Of a stretch of 64,000 nucleotides of DNA, positions 11,661 through 22,595 are shown one piece after another. Numbering within the stretch: position 1 is the stretch's first letter; the number at the start of each line of letters is the position of its first letter. A program made the translations under genes and the position numbers. Origin of the DNA: Sesamum alatum (lineage: Eukaryota; Streptophyta; Magnoliopsida; Lamiales; Pedaliaceae); NCBI GenBank assembly GCA_034509735.1, contig JACGWO010000004.1, forward strand, positions 26,517,395 to 26,581,394, in the 5' to 3' direction. Under the pieces are notes generated by a model. The model was given only the letters and a program-made list of their open reading frames with translations, did no database searches and had not been told where the DNA came from.

Positions 11661-11741
11661 CCCGCGCTTTAAGATCAACGGGTGTGATAAATGCGTTCTA
11701 TATTAAAGGCACTCCCAGCTCCTTTATCATGGTCTATCCAT

Positions 11742-13731
11742 TGAAAGCGCAGGGAATCAGCAGGGGAGTAGTGCAGCGGAAGCGTGAAAGCGAGTAAAGA
11801 CATGCATAAACGTAATTAAAATAGAATTTTAAAACCGGATCAAGGGGTGCTCCCTTGATTCTCCCGGACGTTCGGTGTATCTCATGAATAAAAGAAAATA
11901 TGAACAAGATTCATGGAGGCCCTAGGGTTGAAGGGAGCAACAAGAAACCTAACAAGAGTACTCCCCCTTGTAGCTTTCTTCGTTCGGCTACACACGTTGT
12001 TCCCGGATTTGCCACCTAGATCCCAATGTAGAGATCCTCTAAAAACTTCCACGCAATTAACCAAAATTCTTGATACTCCCGCACTAGCAAGATATCAAAG
12101 AGGGAGAGAACAATCGACCAAATGTTATTGATTAACGTGATCAATTGTTCGTATGTCCGTTTGTATGAAAACAAGAAGACAAGAAATACTTTTGGAGGTG
12201 GAGATTAGAGAGGGTGCCAAGTGTGAGAGAGGGGGCATGGTTGAGAGGGAGAGCTAGGAGAGATGTGTAGAGAATTATGTGTGTTGTGTGTGTTTTGAGT
12301 ATATATATGGATTATCATTCCTAATCCTACTCAATCTCTTCCAAAGAGACACACTTTAATCAACTTAGGACTTGACCTAGTCAAATTCTAGTCAACTAAG
12401 GGTTTGACAAAGTCAAACTTCATCCTAGCCATCCATCTCAATATGCGCTAGATCGGATCTCGTCCATCCATTCTTGATGGGCTTTATGGAATGGACCTTA
12501 TTAAATCTAATTTAAATGGTCCAAAGTCCTAATGGGCTTTATGTATAAATCTAATTAATACTTAAGCCCAATAATAATTTTCACCTTTTTAATCTAATTA
12601 AAAAGGTAATGCCCTTCCTCTAATTTCATGAATCAAGCCCGACTAATCCAATTATCTTACCAAGGCTCGATACTCCAAAAGGGGATCAATTTAATATAAT
12701 TAATTATTTCATCTCCCGAAATTAATTCAAAATTAACTCCTTCACTTTCAGTGAATCGTGTGTGACTCTTTAGGTTCACCTCCAGCTATAACCGAAATTT
12801 GCCCGTCACCATGGGTGTCCGTCTAGCAACGGTCCATGGTACTAGAGACTAGGTGAAATCATGGCGTGAACATTTTCATGAATGCATATGAGTATAGTCC
12901 TTCCATCTACCATTTACCGTTTACTGTCTACCGTCTCATAACTATAGTCTAGGGTATGGAATTTGGGCGTCGGTCCCCATCCTTGACTTAAGCAGTTACT
13001 CGTTCACCCACTGAAACATCACTGGGATGCGATCCCACTATTCAATCACTGTGGCGATAGATTTATAGGGAACGAGTTTTAGAGTGTACGTGAGACACTA
13101 TTGTCAAACATTGCCAGGAGACGGATTCTATCTTGGAACTCACCGTCTTGATTATATATTATGACTGCACTAGATAGGGCTTATAGCAACCAAGTCGTTC
13201 GACCTGGTAGCCTTTCGCCAAACCTAAGATATAGGCACATTGTAGATGTGACTGTCGTGGTTCCTCAAGTCCGAGGACTAATCTCGTACTATCGGAGCCT
13301 GGGATGCAAGTCATACCGACCAAGCCCCTCTAAGTCACCTCAGTCAGCTGATGCTGAGCTGACGGACCCACTAATATTTCATGGACGACCCTCGTCCTTT
13401 GTTGATGAAACACGACTGCAATCCTTAGTGCAAGTCTCGACTGGACCCTCGATACCCAATCTTGAGGTCCTTGACTTGGAGGGTTTCAAATCGATCCACA
13501 GAGGTTGGATTCATGACTGCCAACCTGTGCGCAGTGCAGCCTCTTGGATTAACATGCCCGATCTGTGGGCTTTGTTTGTGTAGTGAACAGTAATATAAGT
13601 GAATACAACAAAGTATAACATGCTAAAAATTGAACATCACTTTTATTCAGAATATCTTATTTATACCATCATTGCCAGAAACAGGTTAAATAAGCCCAAT
13701 GAGATTGGCTTCATGGTCACCTATTCTAATA
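11742..13731 (-). repeat. 3' LTR of element A
   Basis: 1,990 bp, pairing with 35553-37583. On the + strand it begins TGAAAGCGCAGGG and ends ctattctaaTA, where the family has TTCTAACA, so the terminal CA is mutated. It contains a TATA-like block near 12297 in the expected inverted sense (gagtatatatatgg). Open frames such as 13161-13583 are not kept in the other LTR copies and are not genes. Confidence 0.8.
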
Positions 13732-13746
13732 ATCTCCCATTTGAAC
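13732..13746 (-). promoter_or_regulatory. Polypurine tract of element A
   Basis: atctcccatttgaac next to the 3' LTR; its inverse, ending aaatgggagat, matches the purine-rich plus-strand primer seen at the same place in B, C and D. Confidence 0.65.
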
Positions 13747-14600
13747 TAAAGTCGATCACTCATATGCCTTAAACCTATCTTCTTAAGATGCTGAGCATGA
13801 GCGATCTGTGACATGGGCTTAGTCAATGGATCCACTGTATTTTCTGCTGTGCTGACTCGGTCCATCCGAACGTCACCTCTTTTTAACATCTCCCCTTAGT
13901 AGGTGGTAGCATTTAAGGATGTGCTTAGATCGATGATGAGATCTTGGTTCCTTTGCTTGTGCTATAGCCCCGTTGTTATCGTAGAAGATAACCACTGGCT
14001 CGGCAATGCTAGGTACCACACTCAACTCTTGGATGTAGTTTTCCATCTAAACCACTTCCTTGGCAGCTTCCAAAGTTGCTATATATTCAGCTTCGGTGGT
14101 GGAATCGGCTGTGGTATCTTGCTTGGAACTCTTCCAAGCCACCATTCACTATTAAGCCTGAACACAATCCTGACTGAGATTTGGCATCGTCATCGTCTGA
14201 CTGGAAGCTAGCATCATTGAAACCTTCTAGTATAAACTCTCCAACACTATAGACCAAGAACACGTCTTTAGTCCTCCTTAGGTACTTAAGAATGGTCTTT
14301 ACCGCAGTCCAATGTGCCTCACCTGCGCAGGCCTGAAATCTGCTGGTTACACATAAAATGTAAGTGATGTTAGGCCTAATGCAGTGTACAACCTATTGGA
14401 TGCTGCACACGGCGGAGGCATATGGGATGTCCTTCATCCTTTCAAGCTCCTCATCAGTCTTGGGAGACTGCTTCTTGCATAAGTTGACCCCATACCTCAC
14501 GGGAAGGAAACCTCGTTTGGAGTTATCCATCTTGAATCTTTTCAAGACTTTCTCAAGATACGAGTTTGGGTTATTCCTAACATCCGTCTAGGTCTATCCC
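13741..14600 (-). pseudogene. Element A RNase H and end of RT (broken)
   Basis: The - strand parallels the better-kept copy in element C (45784-46510). The inverse of the block around 13960-14110 encodes pieces like the C copy's PVVIFCDNN and SEAAKEA, and 14200-14330 matches its LKYLKRTKD segment. RNase H would remove the genomic RNA during reverse transcription. Frameshifts and stops break it. The + strand frames here (13903-14211, 14364-14591) are shadows. Confidence 0.65.
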
Positions 14601-15620
14601 TGAAGATCTTGATGCCTAGGATGTATGAAGCTTTACCCAAATACTTCATGGAGAATTAAGTAGACAACCATGCTTTTGTGTCACTTAACATCCTGATATC
14701 ATTTCCAATGAGTAGGATGTCGTCCACATAAAGCACTGTGAACACTACTGAGCTCCCACTGACCTTCTTGTATATACAAGGGTCACAATCGTTCTTGATA
14801 AAATCATATCCCCGTATGACTTCATCAAAATAAATATTCCAACTTTGGGATGCTTGCTTGAGACCATAGATGGACTTTTGGAGATGGCAGACTTTATGCT
14901 CTTCTCCAACGATAGTGAATCTCTCCGGCTGATCTATATCGATCTCTTCTTCAACGAAGCCGTTAAGGAAGGCCGTTTTCAAGTCCATTAGACATATTTC
15001 ATAGTCATACCATGTAGTTATGGCAAGCATAATCCGAATAGACTTAGCCATGGCTACTGGCGAATAGGTTTCCTCAAAATCTATCTCGGTTCGCTGAGTG
15101 TAACCCTTTGCCACAAGCCTAGCTTTGAAGGTAGTTACTTCCCCATCAGCTCCAAGTTTGTGCTTATAGACCCATTTACACCCGACAGGTTTAACACCTT
15201 TGGGAGGGTCCACTAGCGTCCATACTTGGTTTGTGCTCATAGAGTCCATTTCGATTTTTATAGCCTCAAGCCACTTCCTTGAATCGATGTCCAACATCGC
15301 GTCTCCGTATATCTTTGGATCATTGTCCAAATGACCGGTCACGCCTAAGAAGCCATATCTCTCGGGAGGACGTGGCACTCTTGCTGACCTACGGAGGACT
15401 AGAATTTTACTAGTGAGAACATCGGGCGTAGACATAGCAGGAGTCGACGGTTGCAACACCTTGGTTCGCTCCCCAGGAGGTTCTTCAACATACTGGGCCT
15501 GAAGAGGCTGCTCAACACGTTGAGCCTCAAGAGGCTGCTCAATCCGCCAGGCACTCAATCGAAAACCCCTTAATGTAGGGTTTGCAACTCCTGATGCTGA
15601 TGACTGAGGTGCCTCTCTTG
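14600..15620 (-). pseudogene. Element A reverse transcriptase with upstream linker
   Basis: About 315 codons stay open on the - strand (14656-15620): an integrase-RT linker (with QPLEAQRVEQPLQAQ and LRRSARVPRPPERYGFLG), then the copia RT domain with KWLEAIKIEMDSMSTNQVW, GCKWVYKHK, ARLVAKGYTQ, YSPVAMAKSIR, LKTAFLNGFVEEEI and the catalytic LYVDDILL. In the second catalytic block [10 protein letters not shown] reads MDLKTAFLNG. Stops appear after the WLST block. Upstream codons up to 15672 belong to the LTR of element D and are not part of the protein. Integrase, expected next, is missing because D interrupts at 15621. Confidence 0.82.
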
Positions 15621-17078
15621 TGTTAGAATAGGTGACCAGAAAGGCAATGGTATTGGCTGTTCTGAGAACCATTCGTCAATCTTTGAACAAGTAATATTAT
15701 GTTAATGAATGTAGTAAGGATTCATAGGCATAAGTTTGTTGTGCTTACTGCTTGCATCGTTTCGATGTCACAACAAACGCCCACAGACTGAAATAACATT
15801 TCTGAAAATTGAAACTACGCTTGAAGGTAGGTTCATGAAATCAGTTTCGCCGAATCGGTCTGAAATACTCCAAGTCAAAGGAATCTCGAGACAGGGCATC
15901 GAGAATCCATTTGAGACTTGCACTAAGCATCTGCAGTCGCATATCATCGACAAGTGACGAGGCTCGTCCATGCTGTGTTAGTGGGTTATCTAGCTAGGTG
16001 GCTGTTGACTGAGGTGACTCGCGGGAATTGTCATATGAAAGCCACTTGGGCTTGGTTGGTATAACTCGTATTCTAGGTTCCGATAGTATGGGATTAGCCC
16101 TCGGACTTGAGGATCATGGCAGTCCCCTACATACTAAGGCTGTATCTTGGATCTGGTGAAATTTGACCGCGTTATACTACATGGTCATCATAAGCCTTGT
16201 CCAGTGCAGTCGGAGTATGTAAGAACGGGGTATTCCAAGATAGGATCTGTCCCCTGTCAAAGGATATGACAGAGAGATTTCCTATGCGCTCTGAGATGGT
16301 TTAGACTCACAAAGTCTATGGCCATAGCACTTGATCTAGTGGGAAAGGATTTCCTGCATAGAGTCAAACCTATCTCGAGCATTAAGCATAGTTGCCTAGT
16401 CAAGGATGGGAACCGACGCCCAATTCCATGCCCTAGACTAAAGGCCGGAAGACAGGAGGACCGTACCCGTACGTATCGCACGACGGTAGGACCGTACCTG
16501 CATGTAACTCGAAGCCTAAATGTTCACAGCACATATTCACCTAGTCTCTAGTGCCATGGACCGTTGCTAGATGGCCACCCATGGTAACGGACTACTTTGG
16601 TATGAAATAACAAGAAGTAGGTCCAATCTAACTGAAATGTGAACCTAAAGAGTCACACCCGCTACACCAAATGAAAGGGAATTAATTTGGAATTAATTCC
16701 GGGAGAAGATTTAATTTAATGGAATTAAATTATACTTCTTGGAGGTTCAAGCCTCGATGGAATATTTGGAATAATTGGGCTTGAGTTCATAAATTAGATT
16801 TATGGATTTTATAAAGCATGGGCTTTTCTTTTAATTAGATTAAAAGGGTGAATTAATTAATGGGCTTGGTAGATTAAATAGGATTTAATATAAAGTCCAT
16901 GGGACTATTAAATTTAGAATTAAATAAAGTCCATCCATTAATTAATTAATGGGCTTAGTATATTAAATAGGATTTTAATATAAAGTCCATGGGACTATTT
17001 AATTTAGAATAAAATAGGCCCATTCTATAAAGCCCATCAAAATGGATAGACAAGATTTGATCAAGGGATTGATGAGAT
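15621..17078 (+). repeat. 5' LTR of element D, 3'-truncated
   Basis: It matches 22596-24060 of the 3' LTR nearly base for base, then stops after gggattgatgagat at about 17078. The next bases (agaattctatgtgctatgtg) match family leader sequence just inside the PBS (compare 31741-31775, inverted). A single deletion therefore removed the distal LTR, including its TATA-like box, and the PBS. This copy cannot prime reverse transcription normally. Confidence 0.8.
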
Positions 17079-18400
17079 AGAATTCTATGTGCTATGTGCG
17101 TTTAAGCATGATCAACGTGTTTTAATTTACGTTTGAGGCATGTTTTGCGTAGATCTTGATTGGCGTTTAATTTTACATGGGATTTTGGATCTTGGTTTTC
17201 TTGAATATGTATTTACATGTTCTTGGGTTGAATTCATCTTCTGGTTAAGAAGAAAGCATGAAAAGTCGAAGGAGTGAAAAAACGGCGAACCGGTAGCAGC
17301 AGCACTGGGCGCGCGGACAGCGCGCGCGCTATGCCGGACGTGCGCGCAGCCGCGCGTACACAAGCGCTAGGCGCAGACGCACAGTGGGGTGCGCACGGCA
17401 TACGCATCCGTCTGCGTTGGGAGCGCGCGCTGTGCGCGCAGGTAGAGGAGCCTGCGCGCGCACCTGGCTTGCCGGCTGTGCCGTTTTCCGTTTTTCTCCT
17501 GTTTTTTGGCTCGATTTTCAAAACTGTTTTTACTGAATTATTTTTATGATATTATCTGCATTTTTCTAAACCCGTTGACTTGGAATATTTATTTTTTGAG
17601 ATTTGAAATTTCCTAAAATAGATGTTGCTTTGTTGATGAGGAAAATGTTTCCTAACAAGATTTAACTCTTGCAATTGTTGCACCAATTATCAAGATTTAA
17701 ATGTAAAATTTTACTATAATTTTTGCGTTTTATGATGTTGGACATCATGGTTATTTTATGTCTTGAGCATGTGTAGATCTTGACATGTATTAATATTGCA
17801 CAAATGTTGGATTTTGGAATTCTTGAATATATGGGCATATTGTTGAATTGTTGGTTTTTGTGTTTTAGAAATCTAATTGCAAGAAAACATTTAAACATGA
17901 AAAACGGTGATGGTCGGCAGGGAGGCTGCACAGCAGGCAACAGGCGTGCGCCTGCTCGCGGGTGGGCGAGGGCCCGTGTGCGCATTAGGACAACGCTGTG
18001 CGCGCGGGCGAGGGCCTGTGCGCGCGCAGGCGCACGTCTTGTGCAGGCTGCGCGCCTAGCCGGCCGTGCTGGACCGTTTTTCGGTTTTTTGTTGTTTTCG
18101 TGCATTTTCAGAAAATCTAATTTTTCTGTATAATTCTGGGAATTTTTTTGAGTTAATTAACTTGGGGCATTTTAATTTTGGTTGAGTTTTCATATTTTCT
18201 AGAGTTAATATTGCCTTGTTAATTATGGAAAAGGATTTTCCAACAAAAATTATTGTGCATAGGTTGCACCATTATCCAATGTTTGGTGTGAATATTTTGC
18301 ATGTAATTTCTACATTTATTTTATGGTATGAGATATCATGGATATTTGAATAGCATATTTTATGTGAGATATGTATTTGTGCTATTTGTGTTAATAGGAT
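17079..18400 (+). repeat. Leader of D: tandem pair of GC-rich cassettes
   Basis: Two head-to-tail units of about 620-640 bp, roughly 17130-17760 and 17760-18370. Each runs: gtagatcttga block; AT-rich stretch; a GC-rich island rich in GCGC/CGCG (17285-17470 and 17915-18075); a ccgtttttcgttttt-like exit; then an AT-rich tail with a gttgcaccaattatc-like block. The flanks are alignable between units, but the islands are not alike base for base. The open frames across the islands on both strands are composition artefacts. Equivalent single islands occur in the leaders of A, B and C. Confidence 0.75.
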
Positions 18401-19698
18401 TGACGAAGTATGATCATATAGCCCCTAGACCGCATGTATGGTTTGTTTACATTCATTTGTTGGGTTGTGGTCTGTGTGCCTCTTTATTTTCTTCCCTCCC
18501 CCTCTTCTAGTTGCCGTGGAATAATAAGGCTTTCTCTCTCCCTCCTAATGTACCCCCCCAAATGTTTAATTGGGGTTTCTTATTTTATGATGTAATGAGA
18601 GTAGAATTAGTGGTGAGGTTTTAATTTTTGTAAGTAAAAGCTGCAAGAGAAGACAAGCCCAAGGTGTTGGAGGCCCATGGAGGAAGCCATCAGGTGGCCC
18701 ATGGAGGATCCATGGAGAAGAAGCCCGGAGTAGGCCCATGATGGAGAGCCCAAGAAGATGAAGAGGACTTACAAGGCCCATTACATGTAATGGGTTATTA
18801 AAATCTTGTAATAGCATAGGGCCTACGCTTAGATTGACCATAGATCCATTGCGTGCTCAGTTGGTCGCATAGGTTTGGGCTTGTGATCATCCTACAGGGG
18901 CGTGCTAGGTTTTATTTTGCATGCGATGCGTTTTATATGCTCATGAGTATTCTATATGGTTATGTATGTTTACATTCATCTTAGAATATTTCTGCTATAA
19001 CGCATGCAATACACTTAATATGTGATGAGGTCTCGTTCTATCAAAACTCTCACTTGGTTGAACCAAGTTAAATATAGACCCTTAATAAATGGACTAGGAC
19101 TCTGGGAGCCTGTCCAAGCCTTCCATCCATGGCAAAGTGAGGAAGATCTTTTAAGTCAATAGGCGTGGTCTCACAAGTCATGGCACGACTATCGTACTTA
19201 AAAGAAGCTGCAATTTGTCATGAACGAGGAGTATACTGCTGTACCTGTCTCACAAGTCGTAGAGGTAGCAGTAAATCTATGAATCGGTTGATGGGTTGGG
19301 CCTAACGCCCGAATAATGTGATTCGCTTGGATTCCTTGGTATCACGTAAAAGGGTGAGACAATTATTGGGAATCTCGTGGAACGAGAATGGTATGGAATG
19401 CCTCCCACAGGTTCTTTTCCCATGCGAATCGTAAAACCGGGGTATGGGGGAGATCGCTGTGGATCCCAAGCCCACTAGGAAAGGGATTCCCCGAAAACAA
19501 CGTTTGAGAGTGCCGTGTTTTTGTAGAAATAGTGGGAGGGGTTAAGGACTAAAGACCAAGACTTAACTTAAATATTACTTCATTCTGTTTATTATTTTCT
19601 GCTTTATATATTGTGAATGTCTAAGTATCCACCAAACACATTACTAATAGACTTATTAAAAGGGAACCAATTACACGAATTGACTGCAAAATCATAAA
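18401..19698 (+). other. Conserved leader module of D before gag
   Basis: Non-coding sequence shared, in inverse, with A (about 34000-34960) and C (about 49440-50400). Shared blocks include rggcccatrgagg, the tgatgaggtctcg block, the tctcacaagtc blocks and gggaggg-ttaaagactaaagacc just before gag. It probably forms the packaged 5' UTR of the transcript. No protein is apparent. Confidence 0.6.
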
Positions 19699-20432
19699 AT
19701 GGTCTTAGATTTCCAGAACTTTAACTCACATACCGGATGAGGATGTTCCTCAGCCCTTGCCGGAGGGGTCGACAACTAAGGTAATGCTTGGTGTTCAAAA
19801 GTTGAAGGACGACCCCACCGGCAAGTAGGATATAATGATGTTGACTCAAACTATGCTTTGTTTGCATCATGTCTATATGGTCCCGGACCAGCATGTAGGG
19901 TAAAATGCAACGAAGGCATTTTCGAAGCTAAGATGACGGAAGGGATGTCTGTACAAAGAACATGGAGTGATGATGCAATCCCTAGTGGAGAAGCTCAAAA
20001 GATCTCCACGTCAGTCTTGAAATAGAGACGTACATTGACATGATCCTTCAATCTCTTCCTTCCTCCTACGAACCATTAATTATCAACATGAACGAGCTTA
20101 GAAAAGATCTTCATAGGTTGGTAATTATGTTGGTCTAATACGAAGCAACGATTGCAAAATCTGTACCGTCGGTACTAGTAGGAGAGGTTTCAACCTCCAT
20201 AGCGAAAGGCAAGGGTGCCAGACGCCAAAAGAGGAAGAAGGGTAAGGTGACATCGACTATTAAGCACTTCAAGTGCTGTTCCTTTACAACACAAGGTGGA
20301 GGTAAAGGAAAGAGCAAAAGGTTCAAGCAGTCAAGTTCATATATTTCTAAGAACGTAAGCATTCACTGCCGTAAAGAGGGCCATTGGAAAAGGGAGTATC
20401 CTAAACCGCTCTCCAATGTAGGTAAAATTTGA
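19699..20432 (+). pseudogene. Element D gag (broken)
   Basis: Starts MVLDFQN at 19699 as in the B copy, then loses frame within ten codons through an extra base. Recognisable downstream pieces are the block around 20030-20100 (DMILQSLPSSYEPLIINMNE-like) and a zinc-knuckle remnant SIHCRKEGHWKREYPK near 20362, in which the first and last cysteines of CCHC are replaced by S and Y. No functional capsid protein is expected. Confidence 0.65.
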
Positions 20433-21805
20433 TATTGAGTATTGACATGATCACTTTTACTCTATTTGGTATATGATACCGTTCCTATCACTAATCTGCG
20501 GGTGGTTTGCAGAAAGTGAATAAGGACTTGAAAGCCAAGAACAGTTCTAGGATTCAACAATGGCAAGGTTCATTGCTGAAAAGAACTAGAGACTTGTTAG
20601 GCCCATAATCGTTATCATGTTAGGATGGTTTATAGGAATTACGTAATCTAGCATGATCAAAAGTATGTTTCTTTGTTAGACAAAGGTTTTATTCCATACA
20701 TATTTGATCAAACAAAATTATTGAATATTGATTCATGTTTGCTAGTAGTTACACGTAAATTCCTAGAATACCATCTCATAAAAGGTTTATGGATACTCAA
20801 AATTCAAATTATCTAAATGGATTAATCAAGACTAACTTACAGATTTGGCATCTACAACAGCTAGGACATTTCTTCTTGTTAAAAGATAAGTAAATCAGAA
20901 AGTTCGATGATTCTAGAAAAAGATGATTTGAATCGACTAAATTTACAAGTCTTTTATGAAGAAGAAAGTCCCAAAGCTCTTTGTTGGACAGAGTAGGCTT
21001 GCCAAATAGTCTATTGGAAGGGATCCAATAAGACAACTGTAGGTTACTAATACACAAGACCATAAGAGGGTTCAAAAGTCTAAAGGTCCCATAGGAGGTT
21101 TGGGAATTAGACTTAAGGTGGTGAATCATAAATGGTCGCAAAATTAAACCTGTTTCGCTAGGATCAGAAAGGCCGTGTATTTAGTGGGAGCTCTTGAACA
21201 TCTAAGTTGAGAATGAAATTCTCAATGAAACGTTTCCTGTCAAGCCAAGTATGACGGTCTCTGATAAAGGGAACGATCGAGCCTCATTGGATGAAGATCG
21301 ATCGAAGTTTCACCCAATTACCTTAGCCCGTGAAGACATAGACTCAAAAATTGCCAACATAAGGAACGTGGCACTTTGCTAGGAGTCACGCACAAGGAGC
21401 CATAGTTTGGCAAGCCTGTGTCCCGACAAAGTCCTTGAGCATGTAGAAGGATCCTACATACGTCAAGGGACTAGTGGGAGACAAGTTAGACTCGGTGTCT
21501 GGTTTGTATATGTTTACGACAGAATAATGCTAACGTTGCTTATAAACGCATTTCTCACCTAAACTGATCATATTCCAGTCCCCTTAAGAACAAACCGGAA
21601 TGTTGTAGAGGTACGAGTGATCGGGATATGTTCGACCAAAATTGGATAGAAATCCAAACGACTTGCGGAACGTGATGTTGGACATCGTAGTAGGATTTAC
21701 GGAGAGGAGCCATAGAATTCGCTAGGAAATCCAAACAAGGTTTGAAATACCGCATAACTGGAATTCTCCATGACATTTTAGGGTTCCCACATACATATCA
21801 TGAAT

Positions 21806-21980
21806 TGAGCTTTTCAAAGACTCAGTCATGGTAGACTAATGAGAAAAACTCATATATGTAGAGGGACAAGTTGTTCGAGACTCAGTCATGATAAGACTGA
21901 TGAGAAAACTTAGATACTATGAATAAAGTATCAAGTCATTCGAGACTTAGTCACGGTGGACTAATGAGAAGGCTTGGATA
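21806..21980 (+). repeat. Three tandem units of about 60 bp in D
   Basis: The phrase gacTcagtcatggtagacta plus atgagaaaa recurs near 21818, 21878 and 21942 with period 60-64. The same triplet of units, inverted, is in element B at about 28335-28500. Confidence 0.75.
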
Positions 21981-22579
21981 TTGAGTATCCCCTACGTTTT
22001 AACCCTAGGCAAACATATAATATGTTTACTCAGTGCATAGGAACCGATGTTGAGTGTGCTTCTTGCATGACTCAACAGAAATCGGTAATGCACTGAGGGG
22101 TTGAAGACAACAATCAACAACAATCCTTAGCACCTAGATAAGGACCAAAGATGTGTTCAAGATGCACCGTTTGTTGAGAGTTGCTTTGGAAGGCTAAAGC
22201 GATACTAGCTTCCAGAACATAGTGAAAACCAGTTAGTCTCAAAAGGTATGCATAGTCAGGCCCAATGACGATTGCATTGGATAGTGGTCACGGATGAAGA
22301 CTGCGTCCATAGGATGGATGTGGCACCTAGCACGGCAAAGCCATGTTTGCCTATATGGCAGGAAACTTGGCTATGGGAGTATTGGCACGAGATCTCATCA
22401 CAAGATCTATGAAAATATTCTTAGACAACCACCATCTCTAGGAGGCAATGGTGGATAGAGGTAACACGGTTAGACCGTATTGCTTCGCAAGGAAATATAA
22501 GTGAACTCACAATACCTTAGTCGGTATCGTAGATTACTCATACTCAGAGGATTCTGAAAAAAGTGGGTAATGGACTTAA

Positions 22580-22595
22580 TGGTCAAGTGGGAGAT
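22580..22595 (+). promoter_or_regulatory. Polypurine tract of element D
   Basis: tggtcaagtgggagat(t) directly before the LTR start TGTTAGAATAGG at 22596; the same sequence is found inverted at the corresponding place in B and C. Confidence 0.7.

Larger units (their letters stand above)
20440..22595 (+). pseudogene. Decayed pol of element D, no usable domain
   Basis: A 2.1-kb stretch that aligns in inverse with element B (about 27790-30060). A remnant of the pre-integrase motif (LQIWHLQQLGH-like) lies near 20837-20870 and purine-rich sequence precedes the 3' LTR. Catalytic motifs of integrase, RT and RNase H are not visible and stops are dense in all frames. Because B and D share the same decayed layout, the loss probably predates their separate insertion. 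Confidence 0.55.

Noticed and set aside
11660..11741. Reading the integrase frame of E through to 11797 as one protein
   Set aside because: After LWH the codons no longer match copia and then enter the LTR of A; the 80-bp join is unexplained filler.
13161..13583. 140-codon open frame in an LTR, with partial look-alikes at 27143-27748, 33356-33792, 36979-37438, 45274-45519 and 52950-53276
   Set aside because: It sits in the same part of each LTR copy, but the frame, start and stop differ between copies; it reflects shared non-coding LTR sequence.
17127..18133. Several open frames rich in A, R and P over the GC islands
   Set aside because: Open on both strands because of base composition; no conservation between cassettes.
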